NCBI GenBank assembly: GCA_036525185.1
Contig: DATDAW010000043.1
Location: 12,001-76,000 of the forward strand
Reading direction: 5' to 3'
Length of the DNA: 64,000 nucleotides
Origin: DATDAW01 sp036525185
Lineage (GTDB): Bacteria; Verrucomicrobiota; Verrucomicrobiia; Chthoniobacterales; DASVRZ01
Of this stretch, positions 1 to 8,055 are shown one piece after another (the first letter of the stretch is position 1; every line of letters begins with the position of its first letter). Made by a program: the position numbers and the translations under genes. The notes under the pieces were generated by a model, which saw only the letters and a program-made list of their open reading frames with translations, had not been told where the DNA came from and ran no database searches.

Positions 1-702
1 AGTCAATCCTTCCAGGGCGGTTTCAGTCTCCACATGAGCAGCCTCCGCTTGCGCGCCCAGATAGACAAAGATCGCGATGAAAATGAGAAAGGGATTGAAC
101 AGGAAGCCCACGATGCCGAATAAAATAGCCATGCCCTGACCAATGTTGGCGGCGATAGCCGTCGCGCGCCGGCGTCCCAATCGGGTGGCAAGCAAAGCTC
201 TCAGCACCCGTCCCCCGTCCATCGGGAACGCGGGCAAGAGGTTGAAGCCGACGAGGAACAGGTTCACCCACATGAGTTGCGCCAAGAATCGGCCCTCAAA
301 CCATTGAACTTCAAACAGTTGATTGGCTTGGTTTAGAACTACCAGCACCAGGAACAGCGCGGCGGCAATGACAACATTCACCGCCGGACCAGCGACAGCC
401 ACCCAAAACTCCTGCATGGGGTCTTCCGGAATTCTCTCCAGCCGGGCGACACCACCAATTGGCAACAAGGTAATGTCGCGAGTCTTCACGCCGTAACGCC
501 TGGCAGTGAGCGCGTGCCCGAACTCATGCAGCACCACACAACCAAACAATGCCAGGACGAACGCCACACCAGCAAACGCCTGGACGACGGTTTTGCCTGC
601 GGCGAGATGCGCCAGGAAAATCCACCCAATCAAAAGTGCAAATGTCCAGTGCAAATACACGCCGATTCCGGCGTAAGTGCCGAGGTTCAACGACCATTTC
701 AT
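1..702 (-). CDS. Site-2 protease family (M50) membrane metalloprotease, C-terminus outside window
   Basis: Intramembrane zinc metalloprotease of the site-2 protease family. The reading frame starts at the ATG at 702 and is still open at base 1, so about 234 N-terminal residues are present. The zinc motif HEFGH lies at residues 59-63 inside a hydrophobic segment. The second conserved motif, N-L-L-P then P-M-D-G-G, is at 154-164, with the metal-ligand Asp at 162. At least four hydrophobic segments are visible. The last visible residues lead towards the position where CBS domains follow in the Slr1821-like subgroup, but that part is outside the window. The CPXCG gene upstream is 22 bases away on the same strand, so the two may be co-transcribed. 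The substrate cannot be told from sequence. Confidence 0.9.
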   Translation of the reverse strand, partial: MKWSLNLGTYAGIGVYLHWTFALLIGWIFLAHLAAGKTVVQAFAGVAFVLALFGCVVLHEFGHALTARRYGVKTRDITLLPIGGVARLERIPEDPMQEFWVAVAGPAVNVVIAAALFLVLVVLNQANQLFEVQWFEGRFLAQLMWVNLFLVGFNLLPAFPMDGGRVLRALLATRLGRRRATAIAANIGQGMAILFGIVGFLFNPFLIFIAIFVYLGAQAEAAHVETETALEGLT

Positions 703-724
703 AAGACTGTCTCTGGTTGACGTC

Positions 725-910
725 TCAGGCGCGATCGACGTCGATGAACTCCACTTCGCCGGAATGGCAGTGCACGTTGATCGCAATGGGACGGCAGCAA
801 ACCTCGCAATCTTCGATCGTCGAAAACGTGCCCGCCGACGTATCGATCAGCGTCGTAAACGTCGATCCGCAGTAAGGGCAGACAATTTCCTGCTCGAGCT
901 CGAGATCCAT
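725..910 (-). CDS. CPXCG-motif cysteine-rich small protein
   Basis: A 61-residue protein with a zinc-ribbon-like cysteine pattern: C-P-Y-C-G at residues 11-15 and D-C-E-V-C-C-R-P-I at 34-42, followed by an acidic C-terminus. This matches the small CPXCG-motif family (PF14255 type), which has no established function. Four cysteines probably hold one metal ion. The ATG at 910 is preferred because the first motif then sits close to the N-terminus, as is usual in the family; a GTG at 946 would add 12 unconserved residues. It is followed by the M50 protease gene after 22 bases on the same strand. Confidence 0.82.
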   Translation of the reverse strand: MDLELEQEIVCPYCGSTFTTLIDTSAGTFSTIEDCEVCCRPIAINVHCHSGEVEFIDVDRA

Positions 911-958
911 CCCAAGATTGTAAACCCCAAATACGGCACAATCCACCGCCCAAACGTA

Positions 959-1567
959 TTAAGCGATCGATTGCCAGTCATCGAAACGGTGGAAATCCAG
1001 CTGCCGATGGGGCGATGTTGACGAGTGCACGGGCGGTTCATCCAAGCTGGAATAGTCGTAGCGACTCACGGAAAACCAAGTGCGTTGTCCCGGTCGAAAC
1101 TCTTCCAAATCGAGCAAGTGTGCCGGGACGCGAACCATGATGTCCCAGCGATTTGCACCTGAACGGACCAGCGTTTCACTTTCAAACCCCGAACCTTTGA
1201 GTCGGAAATCTTCAATGCTGCCCCGACCTTCCCGCACACCACCAATAGCGCCCAAAGGCCACCGGAGATGCGCCCGGTAATTCTGCGGCGAAACATGGAG
1301 CTCCACATAAAACGCTGCGTTTTCGGCCATGAGAAAAATTTCCAGCGTGTCACCGAGAAGGTGAAACGGCTGATCGTCGCCAGTCGCCCACGAGACGATG
1401 GACGTATCGCTTAGTTCCGCCCGAAAAAGCAGCGCTTCCCGCGACCGATCGATCGACACCCTACCCGGCTGACACCGGGGGTCTGTTTGCGGCAACCACG
1501 ATTGATCCAATTCAAAGGTCACAGAAATAGTTGTTGAAACGGCTCGGGATACTCTTGCTTGCCGCAT
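959..1567 (-). CDS. Carbohydrate-binding family 9-like protein
   Basis: A 202-residue protein with no obvious signal peptide. Its central part resembles the CBM9-like beta-sandwich: a W-A-T-G-D-D segment, then G-D-T-L-E-I-F-L near residue 75, Y-V-E-L-H-V-S-P near 87, and a C-terminal W-F-S-V-S-R-Y-D-Y segment. Such proteins are usually annotated as carbohydrate-binding family 9-like, and many have no tested ligand. The ATG at 1567 is the start. The 5' two thirds of the gene is repeated in damaged form at about 2821-3037, on the far side of the glycosyltransferase gene. It lies 48 bases upstream of the CPXCG gene on the same strand. Confidence 0.72.
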   Translation of the reverse strand: MRQARVSRAVSTTISVTFELDQSWLPQTDPRCQPGRVSIDRSREALLFRAELSDTSIVSWATGDDQPFHLLGDTLEIFLMAENAAFYVELHVSPQNYRAHLRWPLGAIGGVREGRGSIEDFRLKGSGFESETLVRSGANRWDIMVRVPAHLLDLEEFRPGQRTWFSVSRYDYSSLDEPPVHSSTSPHRQLDFHRFDDWQSIA

Positions 1568-1669
1568 TTGAACCTGCGACCAGACAAAGGCTCACACCGG
1601 TCATCCGTAGTTCTCGCTTTTCCCATCGCAAAGCTTTAGCCGTATCGGGACATGAAAGGCGACAATTCG

Positions 1670-2797
1670 ATGACTACACGGCGGAACATTGTTTTTTTTC
1701 GAGCCGAACTCTTGCGGTATTCCGAAACCTTCATCCGCGAACAGGCCGAGGGACTTCCCACTTTGCAGGCGAATTATACAGGCTTTCGCAGGGTCCCGGG
1801 TTTGGATTTGCCTGAGGATCGGGTTTATTTAGCCCCGTACCCAAAGCCGTTCGACAAACCGGTGCACATTTTACACAAGTTGGGATTGCCGCATCCGCGA
1901 TTGGCGCACAAGCTTGCCCCTTTACGACCTCTTGCGCTCCACGCCCACTTTGAAGAAGGGGGGATTCATGCGCTCTACCTGGCACGAGCACTGCGTGTGC
2001 CGCTCGTCACGACTTGTCATGGCTTCGACGTTACGGTGGAGAACGCCCACCGTCCGTGGAAAGAGCGCCTTTGCCTCGGCCGACTTGGGCAACTGCACAG
2101 AGAAGGGAGTCTTTTCCTGGCGGTGTCCCGATTCATTCAGAAAAAGATGATCGAACGAGGGTATCCTCAGGAAAAAGTCAGGGTTCATTACATTGGTGTG
2201 GATCCAACCAAGTTCCAGTTGTCCGGCTTGGTCGAAAAAGAACCGATCATTCTGTTTGTCGGACGTCTTGTCGGGAAGAAAGGGGCGGATGACTTGCTGG
2301 CTGCGGCAGCGCTTCTCAAAGAACAAGGCGTCTCTTTTCAAGTGGTTTTGATCGGACAGGGGCCGCTGGAGGAGAGCCTGCGTCAACAGGCTGCTGCAAT
2401 GAAAATCCCGGCTCAGTTCCCTGGAAAGCAAACGCCTGAGGAAATCAAAATGTGGATGGAGCGCGCCTCCGTCTTTTGTGTTCCCAGTAAAGAGGCGTTG
2501 CATGGTGATTCCGAAGGTTTCGGGATGGTTTTCGGCGAAGCCCAAGCGATGAAACTGCCCGTGGTTTCCACGCGGCACGGCGGGATACCGGAAGCAGTGG
2601 AGGACACCGTCACGGGTTTTTTGGCCCAGGAAGGCAACCCCAAAGAATTGGCGACCTTTTTGCGCCGCTTGCTCGAAGATTCCACTTTAGCCCGGCAGAT
2701 GGGTGAAAAGGGACGCGAACGCGTGGTTACCCATTTCGATCTCCACAAACAATGTGCGGAGTTGGAGAAAATTTACCTGGAGACGTTCGCCAAGTAA
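1670..2797 (+). CDS. Glycosyltransferase family 4 (WcaL/colanic-acid-type)
   Basis: A 375-residue GT-B glycosyltransferase of family GT4, probably cytoplasmic or peripheral on the inner membrane and acting in exopolysaccharide or glycolipid assembly. The C-terminal half carries I-L-F-V-G-R-L-V-G-K-K-G (start of the nucleotide-sugar domain) and the retaining EX7E motif in E-G-F-G-M-V-F-G-E, followed by V-V-S-T-R-H-G-G-I-P-E. The N-terminal R-Y-S-E-T-F-I-R-E-Q stretch is typical of the WcaL/AmsK-like group. I chose the ATG at 1670 because AAAGG lies about 10 bases upstream; an in-frame ATG at 1652 would add six residues. It is transcribed opposite to its neighbours and bounded on both sides by copies of a CBM9-like sequence. 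Confidence 0.88.
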   Translation: MTTRRNIVFFRAELLRYSETFIREQAEGLPTLQANYTGFRRVPGLDLPEDRVYLAPYPKPFDKPVHILHKLGLPHPRLAHKLAPLRPLALHAHFEEGGIHALYLARALRVPLVTTCHGFDVTVENAHRPWKERLCLGRLGQLHREGSLFLAVSRFIQKKMIERGYPQEKVRVHYIGVDPTKFQLSGLVEKEPIILFVGRLVGKKGADDLLAAAALLKEQGVSFQVVLIGQGPLEESLRQQAAAMKIPAQFPGKQTPEEIKMWMERASVFCVPSKEALHGDSEGFGMVFGEAQAMKLPVVSTRHGGIPEAVEDTVTGFLAQEGNPKELATFLRRLLEDSTLARQMGEKGRERVVTHFDLHKQCAELEKIYLETFAK

Positions 2798-2820
2798 CGT
2801 CGAGCAAGCCTTCGCGCAGT

Positions 2821-3037
2821 CGGCGAAACATGGTGCTCGACTTCGAACGCCGCGCTTTCGGCCATGAGGAAATTTCCAGCATATCACCGAGAAGATGAAA
2901 ACGGCCGATCGTTGCCGGTCGCCCGTGAGACGATGGAGGTATCTCTCAATTCCGCCCGACAAAGCAGCGCTTCCCGCGGCCCAATGATCGAGACCCTGCC
3001 CGGGCTGAAACCGCGCATCTGTTTGGGGCAACCTAAA
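2821..3037 (-). pseudogene. Decayed partial copy of the CBM9-like gene
   Basis: This stretch is a direct repeat of about 1278-1503, in the same orientation. Shared blocks include CTTTCGGCCATGAGRAA, TCACCGAGAAG, GAGACGATGGA, CAAAGCAGCGCTTCCCGCG and TCTGTTTG-GGCAAC. Translated on the minus strand, parts of the CBM9-like protein are recognisable (for example R-A-E-L-R-D-T-S-I-V-S and S-P-G-R-V-S-I), but they fall in different frames and no start or full domain remains. It is a truncated, frameshifted paralogue fragment. It fills most of the 261-base gap between the glycosyltransferase and the second M50 locus. Confidence 0.8.
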
Positions 3038-3058
3038 CGATTGCATGGCTCACTGACC

Positions 3059-4161
3059 TTAAAGATAAGGGCAGTGAAAGCCCGCGGCGGTCCAGAGCGC
3101 GTGCGGCAATGGGACCAAGATTGACGCGAGGATCGCGAACGTCGCGTAGCCAAGCCAGCGGCGTCCGGGCGTAATCGGCGTCACGTCGTTGAGCGGTGGT
3201 GTAGAGCGGCCTGCGATGAAGAAGACGATGATCGCCCACATCATCAGGCCCGACCAGACGAAGAGTGCCAGCAGCCTCGCAAGCAGGGCAAAAAGCAGCG
3301 ACGACCCGGCTGACGTTCCCCCAAACATGTGTCCGGCCGGCGCCGCATCGACGGGCAGAATCGTCGACGAACGCAGGCCGATGAGCAGGGCTGGAATCGC
3401 CACGGCGAGCCCCGCGAGCGGCCCTGCAACGGCGACGTCGAACAAGGAACGGCCGTTCTCGGTGGGTGACCGCATTTGGATGAACGCGCCGAAGGTTCCC
3501 AGCGCAAAGGGCACCGGAATAAAGAACGGAGGCGTGACATTGATCCCGTGCCGCCGCGCGGCGAAATAGTGGCCGAGTTCATGAACGCCCAAGATGGCGA
3601 GCAGAGCAAACGAATAGGGCAGCCCAGTCGCAAACTGCCCCGGCTCGCGCAGCAAATCGATCCCTTGATGTGCCGCGCCCGCCCACGTCGTCGTGAGCAC
3701 CGTGAGGCCGAAAAGCAGCCAATGCAGCCACGGGCGGACCGGCTTTCCATTGTCGCTTCCTCGACTGGCTTGGGCAGCAGAATGATCGCGCTGCCGAGCT
3801 TTTCATCTTCCTGAATGAGCGGCACAGCGCGATCCGAGAAAGCGCTCTTGAGCGTCTCGTAAACGGCGGCGGCGGATTCGCGCAGCCGCCCACGGAAGAC
3901 TTGCACACCGTCCTCTTCGGTCGCGATGCGGACATTCATGGCGTCGCGAATTACGGCCGGCTGGTCGCTTTCCTGGAGCATTCGCGGCTGCGTCTCCGCA
4001 GGCGGCGCACCCTCGTCGGGAGGAACGCCGATGAGCATCCAGATCAACCAGAAAGACACCAGTAACAGGAGCCAGAACCACATCGCGCCCAGCAGCGCAC
4101 CGCTAGGCAGCAGGATGTAGATCAGTCGCCAGGCGACTTCTTTGATTCGCTTGGTTTTCAT
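3059..4161 (-). pseudogene. Decayed EGY-like site-2 protease (M50), frameshifted and missing its LDGG motif
   Basis: An M50 protease of the larger type with an N-terminal membrane segment (residues 12-45), a soluble domain and then the protease domain. The frame from the ATG at 4161 is correct up to L-L-P-K-P-V-E-E-A. At about 3752-3758 it must shift by one base to continue as D-N-G-K-P-V-R-P-W-L-H-W. The second frame holds the zinc motif H-E-L-G-H and G-T-F-G-A-F, then D-V-A-V-A-G-P-L-A-G. The other metal-binding motif (L-D-G-G in homologues) is absent: the sequence passes from L-L-F-A-L-L-A-R-L to a late membrane segment, as if an internal piece had been deleted. With both a frameshift and a missing catalytic motif, this is probably a true pseudogene and not only a sequencing error. 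Confidence 0.8.
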
Positions 4162-4170
4162 AGGATTGAG

Positions 4171-4352
4171 TGCCTAAGCCGTAACCATGCAGTTGGTCAC
4201 AACGCATCTGCTGGATCTTTTTCTCCCGCCCTGCGGGATTGCTCGGCACTTCCATATGTCCGTCCCGATATGCGCGTGCCTCGCGCCTCTCACTTCGAAA
4301 AAATCTGCTGCGCAGCTGCGTCGCGGCCAATTGCATGGATACGGCTAAGGGG
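4171..4352. repeat. MITE-like palindromic element of about 180 bp
   Basis: The gap between the decayed M50 gene and the lycopene-cyclase-domain gene is almost wholly an inverted-repeat element. The outer arms are about 26 bases: 4171-4196 (core CCGTAACCATGCAGTTGG) and 4327-4352 (reverse complement core CCGTATCCATGCAATTGG), with 21 of 26 positions matching. The inner flanks, CGCATCTGCTGGATC-T5 on the left and A6-TCTGCTGCGCAGCTGCG on the right, are also partly complementary. A second small hairpin, CCCGC-CCT-GCGGG, lies inside. No transposase is present. The structure fits a miniature inverted-repeat element or large REP-like palindrome. Confidence 0.6.
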
Positions 4353-4378
4353 GCGAATCGTGTGCGAAAGTGTTGCGG

Positions 4379-5069
4379 TCAACGACTCCAAGTGAAGTGT
4401 TCATAGACTCCGGACCAATACATGCCGAACCCAGCAGCGAAGAGCATTTCCTCGACGGGCATGTAAAAAATCTGAAAACCAAGCAGCGCTTTGAGGTTCC
4501 AGACGCGTTGAATGTAGCCTGGTGACAGCCACTGCAATCCTTGCAGCAGCACGACATAGTAGAAAAGAAATAACAAACCCGCCTACCCACGTCTTCCTTT
4601 TCAAATCAGGCCGGCAAAGAATCGCGGCAAGCGCACCGACAAACATCGCGATGATACCCGGATAAATCGGATTCCATGGCAGGAAAAGGAGCAAGAGAAA
4701 GGCGATGATCGGAGAACCGAGAGTTAGATAGTGATGCCGATGCAGAGGACGCCGCTTCTCGGTGGAATCTATCGGTTGCAGTTTGTGCCCTGTGAGGGCG
4801 TTATAAAGCACGGTGGCAACGCCGCCGATGGCGAAGCAGAAAATCAGGCTCTCGATGTCAAAACCCGTCCGCTGCGCGAGGTCAAACAAGCTCGGAGGAT
4901 TCCAATACTCCGGCACGAAGAGCGGCTCGGTGAGACCGAACGGCATCGTAAAAACACTGACGCGCCACATGATCCGCCGCTGCATTGGAAACACGGCAAA
5001 GAGAACCAACCAGGGCGCCAGAAAAGCGCTCGCCCAGAAAAACCAGACGTAATGCTCAGGAATTCTCAC
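4379..5069 (-). pseudogene. Lycopene-cyclase-domain membrane protein, frameshifted
   Basis: A membrane protein of about 230 residues with several hydrophobic helices and two internally similar motifs, F-D-I-E-S-L-I-F near residue 71 and M-P-V-E-E-M-L-F near the C-terminus. These resemble the paired E-E-x-x-F motifs of the CrtYc/CrtYd lycopene cyclase domain. The first frame runs from the ATG at 5069 to about 4575. There a one-base shift in a T-rich run (TTTCTTTTCT on the coding strand) is needed to reach F-L-F-Y-Y-V-V-L-L-Q and the second motif, ending at 4379. It is either a one-base sequencing slip or a recent frameshift. The start overlaps the stop of the copper ATPase gene (ATGA), so it belongs to that operon. 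No carotenoid gene is nearby, so its substrate is uncertain. Confidence 0.72.
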
Positions 5070-7378
5070 AGCGAAATTCTCCGCAAGCGAAGCGCGTTCA
5101 CGACGACGGAGACGGAACTGAAACTCATGGCCGCGCCGGCGATGATGGGGCTGAGGAGCAGGCCGAGGGACGGGTAGAGAATGCCAGCGGCGATGGGCAC
5201 GCCGAGCACGTTGTAGATGAAGGCGAAAAAGAGGTTTTGCCGGATGTTGCGCATCACGGCCCGGCTGATACGGATCGCCTTGGTGATGCCCATCAGATCG
5301 CCCTTCACCAATGTGATACCGGCGCTCTCGATGGCCACGTCGGTGCCGGTGCCCATTGCGACACCGACATTCGCCTCGGCGAGCGCCGGTGCGTCGTTGA
5401 TGCCGTCGCCGGCCATCGCAACGATAGTACGGTGGCCCTTCAATTTGTGGACGATCTCAATCTTGTCCCGAGGCGCGACTTCGGCATGCACTTCGTCGAT
5501 GCCCAGTTCGCGGGCGACGGCCTCGGCCGTTTTGCGGTTGTCGCCGGTGCACATGATGATTTTAATACCGAGCGCGTGCAATGCCTCGATCGCTTTCGAC
5601 GTCGTTTCCTTGATGGGGTCGGCGATGGCGAGAATGCCTGCGGCTTCCTCACCGGTCGCAATCCAGACGACTGTCTGCGCCTTCTCCTGCCACTGCTGCG
5701 CCTGCTGTTTGAGGTCGTCGGGAATGCCGATACCAGATTCGGCGAGGAATTTTTCTTTGCCGATGCGGACGGTTTCTCCTTCGACGAGACCGGTCACGCC
5801 GCCGCCTGTTGTGGATTCGAAATCTTTAACTTCGAGCAGGTCGAGTTTGCTCGCCTTCGCCTCATCGACGATGGCGCGGGCCAGTGGATGTTCGCTGTTT
5901 TGTTCGATGGCCGCAGCGATTTGGAGCAGGCGATTTTCGTCGCCGCCGGGCGCGGCCAGGCGATTGGTTACGCGCGGTTTGCCTGCGGTGAGCGTGCCCG
6001 TCTTGTCGGTGACGAGATGGGTCACCTTTTCCGTCGTTTCGAGGGCCTCGGCATTTTTGACCAGAATGCCGCTCTGCGCGGCACGCCCCACACCGACCAT
6101 GATTGACATCGGCGTCGCGAGACCGAGCGCGCACGGGCAGGCAATGATGAGCACGGACACCGCATTGACGAGCGCATAAGCCATCGCCGGCGCAGGACCA
6201 AAGACCGCCCAGATAATGAAGGTGACGATGGCGATGACGATGACGATTGGCACAAACCATCCGGCGACAGTGTCGGCAAGCTTCTGGATCGGCGCGCGGC
6301 TGCGTTGCGCCTCGGCGACCATGTGAACGATTTGTGAAAGAAGCGTCTCAGAACCGATTTTTTCGGCGCGCATGAGGAACGTGCCGGTCTGGTTGACGGT
6401 CGCGCCGATCACATTATCGCCGGCGCCTTTTTCGACCGGCATTGGCTCGCCGGTGATCATGGATTCATCGAGGTTGCTTTTGCCGTCGATGATCCTGCCG
6501 TCGATGGGCACTTTCTCGCCCGGGCGCACGCGGAGCACGTCGTCCTTCTGCACTTCATCCACAGGCACATCCTCTTCCTTGCCGTCGATTACGCGATGCG
6601 CCGTCTTCGCCGCGAGGCCAAGCAGCGCCTTGATCGCCTGCCCGGTGCGGCTGCGCGCCTTTGCCTCAAGCAACTGGCCGAGCAGCACGAGCACGGTAAT
6701 TATTGCCGCCGCTTCGAAGTAAAGCTCCACCTCGCCACCTCGCTGGAAGGATTTGGGGAAGACTCCCGGCGCAAGAACGCCGACCGCGCTGTAAACGTAG
6801 GCTGCGCCTACCCCGGTGGCGATGAGCGTGAACATATTGAGGCTTCGGTTGAGTATCGAACGCCATCCTTTGCTGAAAAACATCCCGCCTGCCCAAAGAA
6901 CGACGGGCGTTGCCAGGATGAATTCAATCCATTTTGAAACGCTCTTCGGCATCCATGTTTCAAAGTGGACGCCTGGAATGTAGTGTCCCATTGCAAGGAA
7001 TAAAACCGGCACCGTGAGCGCAGTGCCGATCCAGAACTTGCGCGAGAGAGAGCGGATTTCTTTGTCCTCGGCGCTGCCTTCGAGCGCGACCATTTTCGGC
7101 ACGAGTGTCATCCCACACTTCGGGCAATCGCCAGGATGATCCTGTTCGATCTCCGGATGCATCGGGCACGTGTAGATGATCTTCGATTCCGATGCGACCG
7201 GCGTCACCCGCTCGAGCGCCATTCCGCATTTGGGACAATCGCCCGGCTTGTCGGATACGAGTTCCGGATGCATCGGGCACGTGTATTTGCCTGCTGCAAT
7301 GGGTGCCTTCGACGGCTTTCCAAGGCGATGGCTGTGACGTTCGTCGCAGTGCGTGTGATGATGTTTGTCGTCACTCAT
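5066..7378 (-). CDS. copA: Heavy-metal-translocating P1B-type ATPase (CPC type, probably Cu+/Ag+)
   Basis: A 770-residue inner-membrane ATPase exporting soft metal ions. The N-terminus is His-rich (residues 6-17) and carries two heavy-metal-binding domains of the C-P-M-H-P-E ... C-P-K-C-G-M type, at 34-53 and 71-90, instead of the usual ferredoxin-like HMA domains. The transport motif C-P-C is at 414-416 within a membrane helix, the actuator T-G-E at 309-311, and the phosphorylated Asp in D-K-T-G-T at 458-462. The hinge G-D-G-I-N-D and a C-terminal helix pair follow. The CPC motif assigns it to the Cu+/Ag+ group by family knowledge. It is translationally coupled by ATGA overlaps to genes on both sides. 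Confidence 0.95.
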   Translation of the reverse strand: MSDDKHHHTHCDERHSHRLGKPSKAPIAAGKYTCPMHPELVSDKPGDCPKCGMALERVTPVASESKIIYTCPMHPEIEQDHPGDCPKCGMTLVPKMVALEGSAEDKEIRSLSRKFWIGTALTVPVLFLAMGHYIPGVHFETWMPKSVSKWIEFILATPVVLWAGGMFFSKGWRSILNRSLNMFTLIATGVGAAYVYSAVGVLAPGVFPKSFQRGGEVELYFEAAAIITVLVLLGQLLEAKARSRTGQAIKALLGLAAKTAHRVIDGKEEDVPVDEVQKDDVLRVRPGEKVPIDGRIIDGKSNLDESMITGEPMPVEKGAGDNVIGATVNQTGTFLMRAEKIGSETLLSQIVHMVAEAQRSRAPIQKLADTVAGWFVPIVIVIAIVTFIIWAVFGPAPAMAYALVNAVSVLIIACPCALGLATPMSIMVGVGRAAQSGILVKNAEALETTEKVTHLVTDKTGTLTAGKPRVTNRLAAPGGDENRLLQIAAAIEQNSEHPLARAIVDEAKASKLDLLEVKDFESTTGGGVTGLVEGETVRIGKEKFLAESGIGIPDDLKQQAQQWQEKAQTVVWIATGEEAAGILAIADPIKETTSKAIEALHALGIKIIMCTGDNRKTAEAVARELGIDEVHAEVAPRDKIEIVHKLKGHRTIVAMAGDGINDAPALAEANVGVAMGTGTDVAIESAGITLVKGDLMGITKAIRISRAVMRNIRQNLFFAFIYNVLGVPIAAGILYPSLGLLLSPIIAGAAMSFSSVSVVVNALRLRRISL

Positions 7379-7596
7379 AACGTATATTTCGAGTGTAGGT
7401 TTCCAAGTGCGTTCCGTGTGTGGAGCACTGAGGCGCCAATTCCGAGCAAGACGAGCAGGACACCTGCGCCCCCCAACAGGTTCAGCGTCTCTCCGTGGAT
7501 TAAAAACGCCGTTCCAAGGCCAAGGACTGGCACGATTGCGAGCAGCAACCCGACGTGCATGGGGTTTGCTGCGACGCCTTCTGGTCCCGCTTTCAT
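7375..7596 (-). CDS. Small membrane protein of metal-efflux operon
   Basis: A 73-residue protein with two hydrophobic segments, roughly residues 12-32 and 39-58, and no recognised family. I chose the ATG at 7596 because it overlaps the stop of the DUF5676-type gene as ATGA, and its own stop overlaps the start of the P-type ATPase gene as ATGA. The longer upstream frame adds 20 residues that overlap the previous gene. Its place in a coupled chain suggests a role tied to metal export, but this is inference from position only. Confidence 0.6.
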   Translation of the reverse strand: MKAGPEGVAANPMHVGLLLAIVPVLGLGTAFLIHGETLNLLGGAGVLLVLLGIGASVLHTRNALGNLHSKYTL

Positions 7597-7889
7597 CCGC
7601 GGCCGATCCGCGCTGCTAAATTGTAGAATCCCGCAATCATCGCTCCTGCAAACCAACCCAGCACGAAGATCGAAACAATGCCGAGCAGCTCTTCGGTTAA
7701 CCGAATGTTCGCGCGCAAGATCGGCCCGATATCCACTCCGTGCAGCAGGCTGTTGAAGAACGCGACCGCCTTTTCATGCGGCACGACGCTCAGCGTGAGG
7801 AGGCAACCAAGGCGGAAAACCACGGCGGTCAAACCAAACGCAATTCCCAGCCGGCGCGGACTAATGATGTTTGTTGTCGCGGTGTTCAT
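7593..7889 (-). CDS. DUF5676-type membrane protein
   Basis: A 98-residue membrane protein with three predicted helices. It resembles the DUF5676 family, seen in the pattern L-G-I-A-F-G-L-T-A near the N-terminus, a central F-F-N-S-L-L-H-G-V-D-I, and a C-terminal F-V-L-G-W-F-A-G-A-M-I-A-G-F-Y-N. Such proteins often lie beside copper or silver ATPases. The ATG at 7889 has a strong ribosome-binding site (AAGGAG, five bases upstream of the start). The gene overlaps the preceding one by 29 bases and the following one by four. Function unknown. Confidence 0.75.
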   Translation of the reverse strand: MNTATTNIISPRRLGIAFGLTAVVFRLGCLLTLSVVPHEKAVAFFNSLLHGVDIGPILRANIRLTEELLGIVSIFVLGWFAGAMIAGFYNLAARIGRG

Positions 7890-8055
7890 GATTCTCCTTT
7901 TTATGGCCGCTATGCCCCATGAAGAGATGGCAGCCGAGCATCAGCAGGACGAAGATCACCAACGAGACGTCGTTGCTCACTCCCAGCGCGGGCAGAATGA
8001 AAATCAAGAGAAACGGCAGAACGCAGCCGATCAGCATCATAAGCATGTGTTTCAT
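7861..8055 (-). CDS. Small His-rich membrane protein (DUF2933-like)
   Basis: A 64-residue protein with two hydrophobic segments (about 3-25 and 29-45) and a C-terminal tail rich in His and charged residues (H-S-G-H-K-K-E-N-H-E-H-R-D-N-K-H-H). The tail could bind metal ions. Size and layout recall the DUF2933-type proteins found in copper-resistance operons, but the match is weak by eye. Its ATG at 8055 overlaps the stop of the methyltransferase gene as ATGA. Confidence 0.65.
   Translation of the reverse strand: MKHMLMMLIGCVLPFLLIFILPALGVSNDVSLVIFVLLMLGCHLFMGHSGHKKENHEHRDNKHH

Noticed and set aside
4985..6179. Long plus-strand open frames (373 and 320 codons) opposite the P-type ATPase
   Set aside because: They are antisense to a gene with all catalytic motifs, show low-complexity composition and no recognisable domain.
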